Below, piece by piece: positions 10,383 to 19,670 of a stretch of 64,000 nt of DNA. Below the pieces are notes generated by a model. The model ran no database searches. It worked only from the letters and a program-made list of their open reading frames with translations, and was not told the origin of the DNA. A program made the position numbers and the translations under genes. Numbering within the stretch: the first letter of the stretch is position 1; each line of letters begins with the position of its first letter. The stretch is from an uncultured Granulosicoccaceae bacterium (GTDB lineage: Bacteria > Pseudomonadota > Gammaproteobacteria > Granulosicoccales > Granulosicoccaceae): the NCBI GenBank assembly GCA_937922675.1, contig CALAJN010000017.1:25428-89427 (forward strand). Reading direction: 5' to 3'.

Positions 10383-10757
10383 CTAGTTGGCGTTGAGCTC
10401 GCTCAAGGTATTGGTCATCCGTACGCCTGAGAACCTGGAGTAGCGAGCGCGCACAAATCGGGCACGTTCGCGGGCTTTGAGTTGCCCATTGACCCGAGCA
10501 TACAGATGCCGGGGAAACTGGTCGGCGACGTCTCGTCGATAGGCTGAGCAGCCGGTGCCAAACCCTCGCGAGGTCTGTTGCCCGGTCGCTCTGCGCGATA
10601 CACAACGATCCCAACGCTCCATGGCAGCCAGCAGCTGGGGATCCAGTGTGTCAGTCGCCTTGATCTGGCTGGAGCCACAGCCGGACAGCAGTAGTACCGC
10701 GGCGATGATGCCGGTACTGACAGTTACGATCCGATGTGAACATACCCTGCGCGCCAT
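10383..10757 (-). CDS. Small putative lipoprotein
   Basis: A 124-residue protein with an N-terminal basic region, a hydrophobic segment and a lipobox ending in LLSGC, so Cys27 would be lipid-modified. The mature part is basic and contains three further cysteines (DRCVSRRATG, GTGCSAYRR) but no motif I recognise. The frame covers all of this stretch without a better competitor. It sits alone between the FKBP gene and an MFS transporter, both also on the minus strand. Confidence 0.6.
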   Translation of the reverse strand: MARRVCSHRIVTVSTGIIAAVLLLSGCGSSQIKATDTLDPQLLAAMERWDRCVSRRATGQQTSRGFGTGCSAYRRDVADQFPRHLYARVNGQLKARERARFVRARYSRFSGVRMTNTLSELNAN

Positions 10758-10862
10758 GAGCTTTCCGAAGACGTTGTTACGCTTCGGAAATCATCGGCAT
10801 GGCGCACATTTACTGAGCTGCAGTTCTTGCGTGGCGTGCACCGGGTCCGACCCACGTGGGGA

Positions 10863-12050
10863 TTATTCGATTTGGGTCACGCGGCCTCTGGCACTCAGCC
10901 AGAAAACTGCCAAGGCCGTCACAATGAGTAGCGGGATGACGCCAAGATTCACGGCCTTCCAACCAAACAGGTAGTGCAGAGTGCCGGCACCGAGCGCTGT
11001 GACCGCCACGGTGCTGAACACCATCAGGTCATTGAGTGCTTGCGTAGGTGCCCGCTCCTCTGGCTCGTAGCAGCTCGTCAACAGCGAGGTCCCGCCGACA
11101 AACAGAAAGTTCCAGCTCACACCCAACGCAATCAGGGATGCCACGAAATGGACAAGGCTGGTGCCAGCGAGGTTAATGCCCACTGTCAAGATGCCAAGGG
11201 CAACACCTGTGGTCAGTACGTAGACGATGCCAAAGCGCTCGATCAACCGCCCTGTGACAAACGACGGAGCAAACATCGCAACCACATGCCACTGGATTAC
11301 CAGCGCGGTCGCACCGAGATCAAAATGGTGGGCGTGCATGGCAAGGGGAGTCGAGGTCATGATCAGGTTCATGGTGCCGTAGCCGAGCATCTGACAGGTC
11401 ACTGCGATGATGAACAGTGGTTGTCGAGCTATGTCTGCAAGTGTTCTCCGGGTGTTCACGACGTTGCGCTCGGCAGGCACGGGCAGGTCCGTCAGGACGA
11501 TGGTTGCCATTGATGCAAGGTACACGAGCATCAGGGCGGCAAATGGGCCCGCCATACTCCGTGCTGCGAACAAGCCACTGCTCCAATTGGCAAGATTGGG
11601 ACCGATGAAGGCTGCTAGAACGCCGCCCGCCATGACCATTGAAATGGCGCGAGGGCGCACTGCGACCTCAACCACTTCGGCAGCGGTGAAGCGGTAGTAA
11701 TTGCCAAAGGCAGCAACGATACCGAAGCAGACGGTTGCCATGCAATACAGCTCGAATCGTTGGAGAAAAATAGCAGCAAGGGCCAGCGCGCTACCGGAAA
11801 TCCCGATGACGCCTGCCAACAAGAAGCCTGGCTTGCGGCCAAAGCGTCCCATCAATAAGGAGGCTGGCACTGTGCTGCACATGATTGACAAGAACTGCAA
11901 GCCCAGAGGCAATGTCGCCAAACGCTTGTCCGTCGCAAGGTCAAAACCAATCAAGGCCGATACCGTGATCAGCAGGGAGTTGCCCACAAACAACCAACCG
12001 TTGGCGAGCGACAACAGCCATACCGTTCGCGGTAGACCCTGAGCCATCAC
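10863..12050 (-). CDS. Major facilitator superfamily transporter
   Basis: A 395-residue, twelve-helix membrane protein. The loop between helices 2 and 3 has the MFS motif-A form GRFGRKPGFLLAG, and the second half repeats a related GRLIERFGIVYVL loop, as expected for two six-helix bundles. The last third contains NFLFVGGTSLLTSCYEPEERAPTQALNDL, a segment also seen in YbjJ/efflux-type permeases. No substrate can be assigned. It is 15 bp downstream of the ylqF-type GTPase gene on the same strand. Confidence 0.88.
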   Translation of the reverse strand: MMAQGLPRTVWLLSLANGWLFVGNSLLITVSALIGFDLATDKRLATLPLGLQFLSIMCSTVPASLLMGRFGRKPGFLLAGVIGISGSALALAAIFLQRFELYCMATVCFGIVAAFGNYYRFTAAEVVEVAVRPRAISMVMAGGVLAAFIGPNLANWSSGLFAARSMAGPFAALMLVYLASMATIVLTDLPVPAERNVVNTRRTLADIARQPLFIIAVTCQMLGYGTMNLIMTSTPLAMHAHHFDLGATALVIQWHVVAMFAPSFVTGRLIERFGIVYVLTTGVALGILTVGINLAGTSLVHFVASLIALGVSWNFLFVGGTSLLTSCYEPEERAPTQALNDLMVFSTVAVTALGAGTLHYLFGWKAVNLGVIPLLIVTALAVFWLSARGRVTQIE

Positions 12051-12065
12051 TGAGTCAAACCCGGG

Positions 12066-13022
12066 CTATGACGATGACTTGCGGCGCGCCGATTTTTTCT
12101 TGCGCGCCTCCTTGCTGGCCTCTTTCTGTGCACGTAACTGGATAATGCCGATAGCCTCCTCTTCTGCCATCTGAGGTGTTTCAAGAGTGATGCGTCCAAG
12201 CCTTCCTGAGCGAAAGTCATCCAGCACCAGTCGAGCTGCCCGATCAAAATCTACAAGTCCGCCCCCGCCGAGACAGCCACGTCTATGTCCGATTTCCTCA
12301 AGCACTGCGACAGGCTCATGCTCTGGCAAGCCGTCACCGTAGCGTTGTTCAAGTAGAGATCGATAGCGCGGTAGTAGCTCCTCAATCAAGGCGACGCCCA
12401 CATCGTCGCTCTCGATTGCGGTATCGCGTATCGCGCCGCTAGCCGCCAGCCGGTAGCCGGAACGCGGGTTCTCGACATTAGGCCAGAGTACACCCGGGGT
12501 ATCGCGTAGCCGCCAGCGCTCGCCGACGTTGCCGGGCAGGGCAATACTCTGCTGGCGCTTGGTGACTGCCGGCTCATTGCCGGTGCGCGCAATAGTGCGC
12601 CCGGCGAGGCGATTGATCAGTGTGGACTTGCCGACATTGGGGATGCCGACAATCATCGCGGTGCGCGGCCCCGGGCGATTTGTGGGCGCGGGGCCTGTCA
12701 GAGCATCCAGTGTGCGCGGCAGGCCAGTCGATGCATTCTCCAGAGTCAGATTCAGCGCGATCGCCTCCTGTACAAGCCCATCGCCTGATCCGTGGTTCAA
12801 TGCGTCGAGCCAGCTGGCAGTGAGTTCGGGGTCAGCCAGGTCAATTCGTGTCAGTACCACAAGGCGAGGACGTTCGTCGCCGAGTTCTGCCAACACCGGG
12901 TTTGCGCTGGACCACGGCAGTCTCGCATCGCGCACCTCGATCAGCGCATGTACTTCGCGCAGCGCCGCACGCATTTCGCGCCCGGCCTTGTGCATGTGCC
13001 CGGGGTACCACTGTATGGCCAT
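12066..13022 (-). CDS. ylqF: Ribosome biogenesis GTPase YlqF/RbgA family
   Basis: A 318-residue circularly permuted GTPase. The order of GTP motifs is G4 first (LTRID), then G1 (GIPNVGKSTLIN) and G3 (DTPG), as in YlqF/RbgA, which acts in late 50S subunit assembly. It begins with the family hallmark IQWYPGHMHKAGREM. The C-terminus carries a helical ANTAR-like segment and ends in a Lys/Arg/Ser-rich tail. It overlaps the stop of the cvfB-type gene by one base (TGATG), so the two are probably translationally coupled. Confidence 0.94.
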   Translation of the reverse strand: MAIQWYPGHMHKAGREMRAALREVHALIEVRDARLPWSSANPVLAELGDERPRLVVLTRIDLADPELTASWLDALNHGSGDGLVQEAIALNLTLENASTGLPRTLDALTGPAPTNRPGPRTAMIVGIPNVGKSTLINRLAGRTIARTGNEPAVTKRQQSIALPGNVGERWRLRDTPGVLWPNVENPRSGYRLAASGAIRDTAIESDDVGVALIEELLPRYRSLLEQRYGDGLPEHEPVAVLEEIGHRRGCLGGGGLVDFDRAARLVLDDFRSGRLGRITLETPQMAEEEAIGIIQLRAQKEASKEARKKKSARRKSSS

Positions 13023-13888
13023 CAGTTGCGTCCGGTGAAGTCGATTTCGCCGACCGAGTCGTCATCGTTCACCAGCACAACACGGCCGGGCTCAAGCAGG
13101 ATGCGGCGTTGTTTGTAGAGACTGGACAGCGCTCGCTTGAAGTTCTTCTTGCTGACCTGAAACTCGGCCTGGATGTCCTCAGGGGAGCTCTTGTCGGTCA
13201 GTGCGCCGACGCCACCATTGGCCTGCAGCCATTCGAGTACGCGCTCGGACAACGAGTCCTTGAGCTCACGTGCCGGAGGCTGCAGTGCAAGATCGAGTCG
13301 ACCATCTTCACGCACGCGCTTGATCCAGCCTGGCAGGCGCATACCCGGCCTTACCGTCTGAAACACATCGCTCGAGAACAGTAGACCCACTGCACGATTG
13401 TCGGCCACCGCCTTGTAGCCAAGATCGGTGCGTTGATATATCAACAGGTCCACCTGCTGCCAGGGCTTGAAACCGGGTGGAGTTTCATCCAGATGGTGAT
13501 CCAGGCGACTCGTCGCGGCCAGCCGCCCGGTGTTGTCCAGGTACACCAGCACCGACTCTGTTTGCCCGATCTCAAGCGGGCGGCGTTGCTCGGCGAAGGG
13601 CAGCAACAGATGCTTGTCCAGGCCCCAGTCCAAAAAGACTCCACCAGTCCCGCTGGCAACTACCTTGAGTGCTGCGCAACCGCCACGCTGTACCAACGGG
13701 AGATCCAGGCTTGCTTGTGGGTTACCTGCCGAATCGGTGTAGACAAACGCATCAACGGTTTCGCCCACTGCGGGCGTACTGCTGTTCTTGTCCGTGAGCG
13801 GCGCACTGTTGCCGTCAGTATCTGCAAGCCAGGCGACACCGGCTTCAACCCGTTCGCATCGCAGTCTTTGTATGTATCCCTTTCTCAT
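13022..13888 (-). CDS. cvfB: CvfB-family S1-like RNA-binding protein
   Basis: A protein of 288 residues from MRKGYIQRL; a longer in-frame start 69 bp upstream cannot be excluded but would run into the divergent dus gene. It has repeated S1-type beta barrels: TGGVFLDWGLDKHLLLPFAEQ is the clearest, followed by a second in the QTVRPGMRLPGWIKRVREDGRLDLALQP region. The C-terminal winged helix is represented by VLEWLQANGG and FQVSKKNFKRALSSLYKQRRI. This domain order is that of CvfB/YitL. The cellular role of the family is poorly defined; coupling to ylqF hints at translation. Confidence 0.87.
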   Translation of the reverse strand: MRKGYIQRLRCERVEAGVAWLADTDGNSAPLTDKNSSTPAVGETVDAFVYTDSAGNPQASLDLPLVQRGGCAALKVVASGTGGVFLDWGLDKHLLLPFAEQRRPLEIGQTESVLVYLDNTGRLAATSRLDHHLDETPPGFKPWQQVDLLIYQRTDLGYKAVADNRAVGLLFSSDVFQTVRPGMRLPGWIKRVREDGRLDLALQPPARELKDSLSERVLEWLQANGGVGALTDKSSPEDIQAEFQVSKKNFKRALSSLYKQRRILLEPGRVVLVNDDDSVGEIDFTGRN

Positions 13889-13960
13889 CTGGCGAGAAGT
13901 GTACTGCGCTTCGGTGACTTTCCCCGCCTTCAGTGCGGCGCAAACCGCTACTCTCAACGC

Positions 13961-15052
13961 ATGGCCTGCATTGCAACAGCTTCCAACGCGACATCCCTAC
14001 GCACCACTGGCCCTGCCACGGGTATTGTCCTCGCGCCGATGGAGGGCGTCATTGACGCCGGTATGCGTGCTCTTCTGTGTGCCGGTGGGGACTACCAGCG
14101 TTGCGTCACCGAGTTTGTACGCGTCACTGATCTGGAGCTGCCAGCGCATGTCTTTCGGCGCTTTTGCCCCGAGCTTGCCACAGACGGCCGCACCGCCGAT
14201 GGCACGCCGGTTTTCGTGCAGTTGCTAGGCAGTAACCCGCAGGCGCTCGCGACCAATGCGCGACGCGCGGCCGAGCTTGGAGCGCCCGGGATCGATCTGA
14301 ATTTTGGTTGCCCTGCCAAGACGGTGAATCGTCGGCAGGGCGGGTCAGTACTGTTGCGTGATCCGCAAGGGCTGACACCGATCATCGCTGCAGTGCGTGA
14401 TGCAACGCCGGCAGATATTCCGGTGACAGTCAAGATCCGGCTTGGCTATGACTCGGCGGATGAGCTTGACGACATTGCCCGAGCGGTTCGGCGTGCCGGC
14501 GCTGACGAGCTTGCGATCCATGCGCGCACCAAGTTTGATGGCTATCGCCCGCCCGCGCATTGGCCACTCGTGGCAAGCGTTGCGGACAAGAGCACACGTA
14601 TCAACGGCGAGATCTGGAGCGTTCCTGATGCTCGCCATGCGCTCGCCCGCAGCGGTTGCCAGGCGCTAATGCTCGGGCGTGGTGCTTTGGCAGCACCTGA
14701 TCTGGCCTCTCGTATCGCCCGGGATTCAGACGCGCCGCCGGCGCCCTGGCAGTCTGTTGTCGATCTTGTGGAGCAGCGTTTCGTGGACGGTGACTGTCAT
14801 TCGCCACGACACACTGGCAACCGTACCAAGCAGTGGCTCGCCTATTTGAAACGCCACTACCCGGGGGCCCAGGATCTGTTCTCACTGATTCGACCACTGC
14901 ATGACAAAGCAGCGATCAGACAGGCGTTTGCCGCGCACCGTGGCCAGTGGAGAGAGGCGCAGTCAAGCGTCTCGCGGTCTCTGGAAAGCGAGCTACCGGT
15001 TCAGCCTGCATTGCCACCCTTGCCAGCCTTGGAGGCAACCACACAGCCGTAG
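13961..15052 (+). CDS. dusC: tRNA-dihydrouridine synthase, DusC-type
   Basis: Reduces a tRNA uridine to dihydrouridine with FMN. The 363-residue protein starts at this ATG; the open frame continues upstream but only as the shadow of the opposite cvfB gene. Motifs in order: LAPMEGVIDAGMRALL (FMN site), the DusC-like CVTEFVRV and PVFVQLLGS, the catalytic cysteine in LNFGCPAKTVNRRQGGS, VKIRLGYDS and IHARTKFDGY, then NGEIW and MLGRGAL for phosphate binding. The C-terminal helical tRNA domain includes NRTKQWLAYLKRHYPGA. Its end overlaps the convergent lipoprotein gene by 52 bp. Confidence 0.93.
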   Translation: MACIATASNATSLRTTGPATGIVLAPMEGVIDAGMRALLCAGGDYQRCVTEFVRVTDLELPAHVFRRFCPELATDGRTADGTPVFVQLLGSNPQALATNARRAAELGAPGIDLNFGCPAKTVNRRQGGSVLLRDPQGLTPIIAAVRDATPADIPVTVKIRLGYDSADELDDIARAVRRAGADELAIHARTKFDGYRPPAHWPLVASVADKSTRINGEIWSVPDARHALARSGCQALMLGRGALAAPDLASRIARDSDAPPAPWQSVVDLVEQRFVDGDCHSPRHTGNRTKQWLAYLKRHYPGAQDLFSLIRPLHDKAAIRQAFAAHRGQWREAQSSVSRSLESELPVQPALPPLPALEATTQP

Positions 15053-16020
15053 TCGGGATCGTCCGCTGGCAACCAGTCGGGCGTATTGCGAGAGACCCCC
15101 TCAAGAGAGGCCGCCAGCTTGTTGAGCCAACGCGTGGCGTCGCGCCGCTGTTTTTTGCTGAGCGTCTTCTCAAACTTGATGGCAAAGTCGCGCCACAGGT
15201 TTCTGTTGCGAGACCAGCCGTGTGGGTAGTTGTCCTCCATCAGACCAAAACGCGCCGCCAGATGCGCATTCATGCGTTCAGCGTAGTCATCCACTTCGGG
15301 CTGTCGGGCTATGGCAAACAAAGCCGCAGTCCATTCACCTGACACGACCCGCATCTGTTTGCTCAGGCTGGTTTGCCTTGTCAGCGTGTCCTTGTAGAGC
15401 GCCAATTGCTCATCGGTTAAATCCAGGCCTAATCGGCCGGCCCAGGTGCCAAGCCTCTCGACGCGATGCGCGATGCGCTCTTTGCGGGTGCGGGATCCAA
15501 AGCGCTCGGCATTCTCTGCGCGCTCTTTTTTCCATCTGGCCTCGGCCTGATCGATCTGAGCTGCGCTCAGCGTACGGGCTACGGGTACCGAATACGGGGC
15601 CGGGTCACACTGTCGGATGGACTCCAGGTGCCCTCGGACTGCCTGTATCCAGCGGTCAAAATCCTCGGGTGCCGTCTGGGCTTCCAAGGCAATGCTGGCA
15701 GTCATGTCGCGGAGGGTTTGTGCGTAGAGCGGCAGTTGCGTGCGCCGATGCCAGGTGTGGAAGGTGCCTATCAGGGCTCTGAGTTCAGCCCGTTGAGCCG
15801 CGGTGGGGTTGAGCCACTCGTTGGCCGCCTCCAGAATCTTGTTGTCCAGTCGGTCGTAAAAATAGCCGACCACGAACTTGCTGTTGGTGCAGGCGTGCAG
15901 GGTCAAGCAGGTTATGACGATCAGCGAGAGCCTGGTCCAGAAGGGTCGCCGGGCAGCCGTATACTGGCCTTTGGCACCGAGACCTTGGTCTCTGCGATAA
16001 CCGGCGACAGTACGTATCAT
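15001..16020 (-). CDS. DUF6279-type lipoprotein
   Basis: A 339-residue protein with a long basic N-terminus, one hydrophobic segment and a lipobox LTLHAC, so lipid attachment at Cys44 is likely. Immediately after it the sequence YFYDRLDNKILEAANEWLNPTAAQRAELRALI matches the opening pattern of the DUF6279 lipoproteins as I know them: a membrane-proximal tyrosine-rich helix followed by a helical bundle with many Arg/Gln repeats. Function of the family is unknown. The 3' end overlaps dusC on the opposite strand, and the 5' end abuts the divergent slyD-like gene. Confidence 0.8.
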   Translation of the reverse strand: MIRTVAGYRRDQGLGAKGQYTAARRPFWTRLSLIVITCLTLHACTNSKFVVGYFYDRLDNKILEAANEWLNPTAAQRAELRALIGTFHTWHRRTQLPLYAQTLRDMTASIALEAQTAPEDFDRWIQAVRGHLESIRQCDPAPYSVPVARTLSAAQIDQAEARWKKERAENAERFGSRTRKERIAHRVERLGTWAGRLGLDLTDEQLALYKDTLTRQTSLSKQMRVVSGEWTAALFAIARQPEVDDYAERMNAHLAARFGLMEDNYPHGWSRNRNLWRDFAIKFEKTLSKKQRRDATRWLNKLAASLEGVSRNTPDWLPADDPDYGCVVASKAGKGGNAG

Positions 16021-16063
16021 GGCGACAGTACCTGCGAGAAGCGTTGTGAGAGGCTGGAAATCA

Positions 16064-16603
16064 ATGTCCGACGGAAATGTCCCAGAGGGTGAGGTGCCTG
16101 CCCGCGAAGGTACGCCCTCTGCCGGGCCCGGAACCGTTGTTGGGTTTTTCTACGACCTGTATGACGGATCGGGTGAAAAAATCGAATCGCGGCGCGATGG
16201 TCCGCCTGTGCTGATGTTGTTTGGTGAACCTTCAATTCTTGCAGCCTTGCAGGACGCTTTTCGTGGCAAGCACGCTGGCGAAGATTTCTCGATAACGATA
16301 CCCCATGGGCAGGCCTACGGGAGACGCTACCCTGATCGCAGTCAGCGTATCTCCAGAAAACAATTTGAGGGTGGCAAGACCCGAAGGTTCCGTCTGGGTG
16401 AGGTGATCAACTTTCGTGAGCAGAATCGCCGCAAGTCAGCCACGGTTACCAAAGTAGGCAAGTTTCATATCGACGTGGACATGAATCACCCGCTGGCAGG
16501 CATTGACCTGACCTTTGACGTCACAGTGGAACAGGTCAGGCCGGCCACTGCAGATGAAATGGCACACGGGCATGCTCATGGTCCGGGCGGGCATCAACAT
16601 TGA
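16064..16603 (+). CDS. SlyD-like FKBP peptidyl-prolyl isomerase
   Basis: A 179-residue cytoplasmic isomerase/chaperone. The start at MSDGNVP is preferred since sequence before it overlaps the divergent gene. It has the short SlyD-type FKBP domain (VVGFFYDLYDGSGEKIES, then the inserted IF domain around ITIPHGQAYGRRYPDRSQ, then HIDVDMNHPLAGIDLTFDV). The family hallmark DMNHPLAG is intact. The tail HGHAHGPGGHQH is His-rich, which in SlyD binds nickel and similar metals. A signal-bearing hydrolase follows by 22 bp. Confidence 0.93.
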   Translation: MSDGNVPEGEVPAREGTPSAGPGTVVGFFYDLYDGSGEKIESRRDGPPVLMLFGEPSILAALQDAFRGKHAGEDFSITIPHGQAYGRRYPDRSQRISRKQFEGGKTRRFRLGEVINFREQNRRKSATVTKVGKFHIDVDMNHPLAGIDLTFDVTVEQVRPATADEMAHGHAHGPGGHQH

Positions 16604-16625
16604 GCGCTTGAGGGAGACAGACAGT

Positions 16626-18221
16626 ATGCGGACGTGGTTGACTACAGGGTTTCTGGGCGCGTTCGGGCTGCCAATGCTCGCCGCAGCCCAGCCCCCGGAT
16701 ATCGAGGACATCTTTCGCACCGCTCTCGCCTGTCGCCTGGCGGAGCCGGCTCTGGCTGATATGCCGGTATCGAGTGTGTACCAACTCACGGCTCAGGACT
16801 GCGAGTTGGTCGCACCCGATGAAGACGGTGAAGGTCTTGACGAGAATCGTCTTTACACCGACGCCAGTTGCCGCATTGCATTGCCCTTCGAGAGCACCCC
16901 CCTGTCCAGCTGGTGCGACACCTTGCTCGACAGCACCGACCTTGGTGAGGGCGCAGGACTGTCCACGGATCCAGCGCGGGAAGACTGGACCTTGTCACCT
17001 GGATCTCGCCTGGATCTTGGTGCACGCCCTCTTGATGACGTAACACAACCCTGGCTCCAGCGCTTCGTATATCGTGAAGTCGATACCGACGCTGGCCGAT
17101 GTCGCCTCGAGATGCGTGTCTACGCACCACGTCCTATTGTGGATGGGGTTCCTGTCGCCATTGATGACGGGCTGCCGCAGTCCAACGGCCGAGCATTGAT
17201 CGCCTGGCATGGTGGTAGCTGGAGTAATCGGGGCTTTGGCTTTTTCGGGCTTGAGCTCACTGTGCCGCATTTCACGCAACGTGGGTTTACCGTCTTCGCG
17301 CCCTTCTACCGATTGCTCGGTGATGCCGAGGGGAGTGCTGCCTGCAATCAGGCTGACTTTGAGACCGGTGTTGTAGCTGATGCGCAGGCAGCCTTTGATT
17401 GGGTCGTGGATAACGCCTCGCGCTACGGTGTTACCGACAAGCCTGTGTTGTTCGGGCAATCCGCGGGTGGCCACCTGGCGGCGCGCATCGCGGCAGACAG
17501 ACCGGATGATGTTGCCTCTGCCGTCTTGTTCTATGCGCCGGTAGATTTCAACGACTTTGTGGAGCGTGCGCAAACGGGCGCGTACACCGACGAGCAGGGC
17601 CTGGACATCATTCAGCGTGTGGTCGATACACCCTTGGCGCAAGTGAATCTGTCGGCGTCACCGATCCCCGAGAACAGCCTGCCCAATCGGGTGGCACAAG
17701 ACGGGATAGAGTTGCCGCCGATGTTCATGTTGCACGGTGATGCCGATGTGTTGGTGGAATCACGCCAGTCAGTGCGCCTGTGTGAGGCCATCGACGGCGC
17801 TCAGCTCACGCCCAGCGATGTCGAAGTTCCCGTGATCGACTCGATACGTGAAGTCAGTGTCTGCGGTGAACGTTCCAGTGTGCATCGTGTACGACAAGCC
17901 CAGCACGCACTGGACGTCTGCATAGCAGCCACCTTCATCGCTACGGATCTGTGCCTGTCTGGTAGCGAGATCAGCCGGCGGGCTGTAGCTGACTCGATAG
18001 GGTCTGCCGCGGCCTTTGCATCAGGTACGGTAGCCTCAGGTGAAGGTGGTCTGCTTACCGATGATGAGCCGCCCGGCAACGAAGGGCCCGGGGGAGGGCC
18101 GGACCAGGGACCCGACAATAGTTCCAGTGGCAGCTCTGGTGCAGGTGGCCTCGGGATCTACCTTGTGCTGTTGCTGGCAAGTGCTGCCGGCCGAGTCGCC
18201 CGTCGCGCGAAGGCGGGCTGA
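16626..18221 (+). CDS. Exported alpha/beta hydrolase with GlyGly-CTERM-like tail
   Basis: A 531-residue esterase-like protein. It starts with a Sec signal (ending near LAAAQ) behind a good ribosome site (GGGAGA). The hydrolase core has the HGGSW oxyanion segment characteristic of the hormone-sensitive lipase/carboxylesterase group, the nucleophile elbow GQSAGG, and a late acidic site in MLHGDADVLV; the catalytic His is probably near residue 420. Many paired cysteines suggest periplasmic or external folding. The C-terminus is a Gly/Pro/Ser-rich linker, a hydrophobic helix (GLGIYLVLLLASAAG) and a basic end (RRAKAG), the pattern recognised by rhombosortase. Substrate is unknown. Confidence 0.8.
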   Translation: MRTWLTTGFLGAFGLPMLAAAQPPDIEDIFRTALACRLAEPALADMPVSSVYQLTAQDCELVAPDEDGEGLDENRLYTDASCRIALPFESTPLSSWCDTLLDSTDLGEGAGLSTDPAREDWTLSPGSRLDLGARPLDDVTQPWLQRFVYREVDTDAGRCRLEMRVYAPRPIVDGVPVAIDDGLPQSNGRALIAWHGGSWSNRGFGFFGLELTVPHFTQRGFTVFAPFYRLLGDAEGSAACNQADFETGVVADAQAAFDWVVDNASRYGVTDKPVLFGQSAGGHLAARIAADRPDDVASAVLFYAPVDFNDFVERAQTGAYTDEQGLDIIQRVVDTPLAQVNLSASPIPENSLPNRVAQDGIELPPMFMLHGDADVLVESRQSVRLCEAIDGAQLTPSDVEVPVIDSIREVSVCGERSSVHRVRQAQHALDVCIAATFIATDLCLSGSEISRRAVADSIGSAAAFASGTVASGEGGLLTDDEPPGNEGPGGGPDQGPDNSSSGSSGAGGLGIYLVLLLASAAGRVARRAKAG

Positions 18222-18222
18222 G

Positions 18223-18846
18223 TCACCCCACCGACGCCAGACGGTTAAGCTCCTCGAGTGATGTGACCAGGTGGTCTGTCAAATCAGGCCACTGTTCACC
18301 ACCATCCACGTTGACATGAACGGTCGCGCAACCGGCTCGGACACCGGCATCAAGGTCAAATCGATAGTCGCCGACCATGACCGCCGTCTGCGCTGTGGCG
18401 CTCCACCGCGTCAATAACAACTGAATGCCATCGGGTTCAGGTTTGGCAGTGGCGCAGTCGCGACTCACAACAGTATCGTTATCAAAGAAACCTGCCAGGC
18501 CACAGGCCTGCAATGTAGCGTGGGCTATGTCTTTGCCGTTACGAGTGACTATCCCAAGTTTGGCACCACGTTGCTCAAGCTCGGCCAGCAGGAGTCTGGC
18601 GCCTGGCTGCTCGCGTGCCTGATAGGCCATCTCAAGCTCCATGGCGTCCAGTTCACGGCGTTTTTGCAAGGCCTCTTCAACGGGTAACGTGTCCAGAGCT
18701 TCAAGGATTGGCACGCCTGCCGGAAGTTCAAGAGCTGATCGCATGGCATCAAAATCATGCATGGCAAGCGTCAGTGTGCCGTCCATGTCAAACAGCCAGT
18801 GATGACGTGTAGAGAGGTTTGGTGTTGCCGAGCTTGTAGAAGTCAT
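18223..18846 (-). CDS. HAD-superfamily phosphatase
   Basis: A 207-residue cytoplasmic hydrolase of the haloacid dehalogenase family, subfamily IA. Motif I is FDMDGTLT, with the nucleophile and general acid Asp; motif II is the Thr in LGIVTRNG; motif III is the Lys in TAKPEPDG; motif IV is GDYRFDLDAG. A small helical cap lies between motifs I and II. Family members of this size are phosphoglycolate- or sugar-phosphate phosphatases, but the substrate is not predictable. The ATG at 18846 is taken, although no strong ribosome site is seen. Confidence 0.88.
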   Translation of the reverse strand: MTSTSSATPNLSTRHHWLFDMDGTLTLAMHDFDAMRSALELPAGVPILEALDTLPVEEALQKRRELDAMELEMAYQAREQPGARLLLAELEQRGAKLGIVTRNGKDIAHATLQACGLAGFFDNDTVVSRDCATAKPEPDGIQLLLTRWSATAQTAVMVGDYRFDLDAGVRAGCATVHVNVDGGEQWPDLTDHLVTSLEELNRLASVG

Positions 18847-18912
18847 TGACGGGTATGTCGGTAGAATCAAGTTGTCTTGTGGTAGCCGGATTTACGTTCT
18901 CCGGTTGACGCC

Positions 18913-19515
18913 CTACCAACCTCCGACGGTAAGCCAACGATCTATCTGCTCCAATCTGTCGCTTCCCCAGAACAGTTCACCGTCAATTTCAATGGTCGGC
19001 GATCCAAATACGCCCAGTTCGATCGCCGCTTCAATGTCTTGTCGCAAGCGAGTCTTAATCGTGGTGTCTCCGATCGCCTGTTCCACTTGCGAGGTATCAA
19101 ATCCGACTTCCCCGGCAATGGCCACAACGGTCCGCGCTTCATTGATGGGCCGGGTATCCACGTAAAATCCACGGTACAGGGCATGTACCAGGGCAGCTGT
19201 TTTTTCAGCACTGTCAGGATCTGTGCGCTCTTTCGCCCATAGCGTCGCGCGGGCCGCGGCAACAGTAGCTATTGGAAATGTTTCAGGTTGCACATAGTCG
19301 AGTTTGTATTCACGCGCCGAGCGATTGAAATCATGCAGGGCATAGGCACCTTTGACCGGGTATTCGGTGAGCGGAGCTGCGCCTGTGACCTTGAAGATTG
19401 CGCCGAGTAGCATCGGGCACCAGTGCACCTGCCTGCCATGACGCGTGGCAATCTCTTCGATACGCTCACTGGCAACGTAGCCGTATGGTGATGAATAGTC
19501 GAAATAGAAGTTCAT
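18913..19515 (-). CDS. 2-hydroxychromene-2-carboxylate isomerase family (DsbA-like fold)
   Basis: A 200-residue protein of the HCCA isomerase/kappa-GST group. It opens with NFYFDYSSPYGYVASERIEEIA, where the Ser at the helix start replaces the thioredoxin Cys and activates glutathione. The C-terminal FGSPTIEIDGELFWGSDRLEQIDRWL is the typical cis-Pro region and final helix. The start at MNFYF has GGGAG/AAGG upstream and fits the family length; longer in-frame starts are rejected. In aromatic degraders such enzymes isomerise naphthalene intermediates, but many homologues have unknown substrates. Confidence 0.92.
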   Translation of the reverse strand: MNFYFDYSSPYGYVASERIEEIATRHGRQVHWCPMLLGAIFKVTGAAPLTEYPVKGAYALHDFNRSAREYKLDYVQPETFPIATVAAARATLWAKERTDPDSAEKTAALVHALYRGFYVDTRPINEARTVVAIAGEVGFDTSQVEQAIGDTTIKTRLRQDIEAAIELGVFGSPTIEIDGELFWGSDRLEQIDRWLTVGGW

Positions 19516-19670
19516 GCTTGAAACCTTCGCTCCCGGAATGGGCTTGATGATACGCGCCTGCAAACCCAGGGCGTATTCGACGTGCATGCGGCCCGCCCCG
19601 GTCGTGCTCCAATCGGATGACACTGGTAATCTGGGAGCGCATACGCAATGAGAACATCAGGCGAGCCACG

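Noticed and set aside
13433..13960. N-terminal extension of dusC
   Set aside because: The frame is open but it is the reverse shadow of cvfB; Dus homology starts only after 13961.
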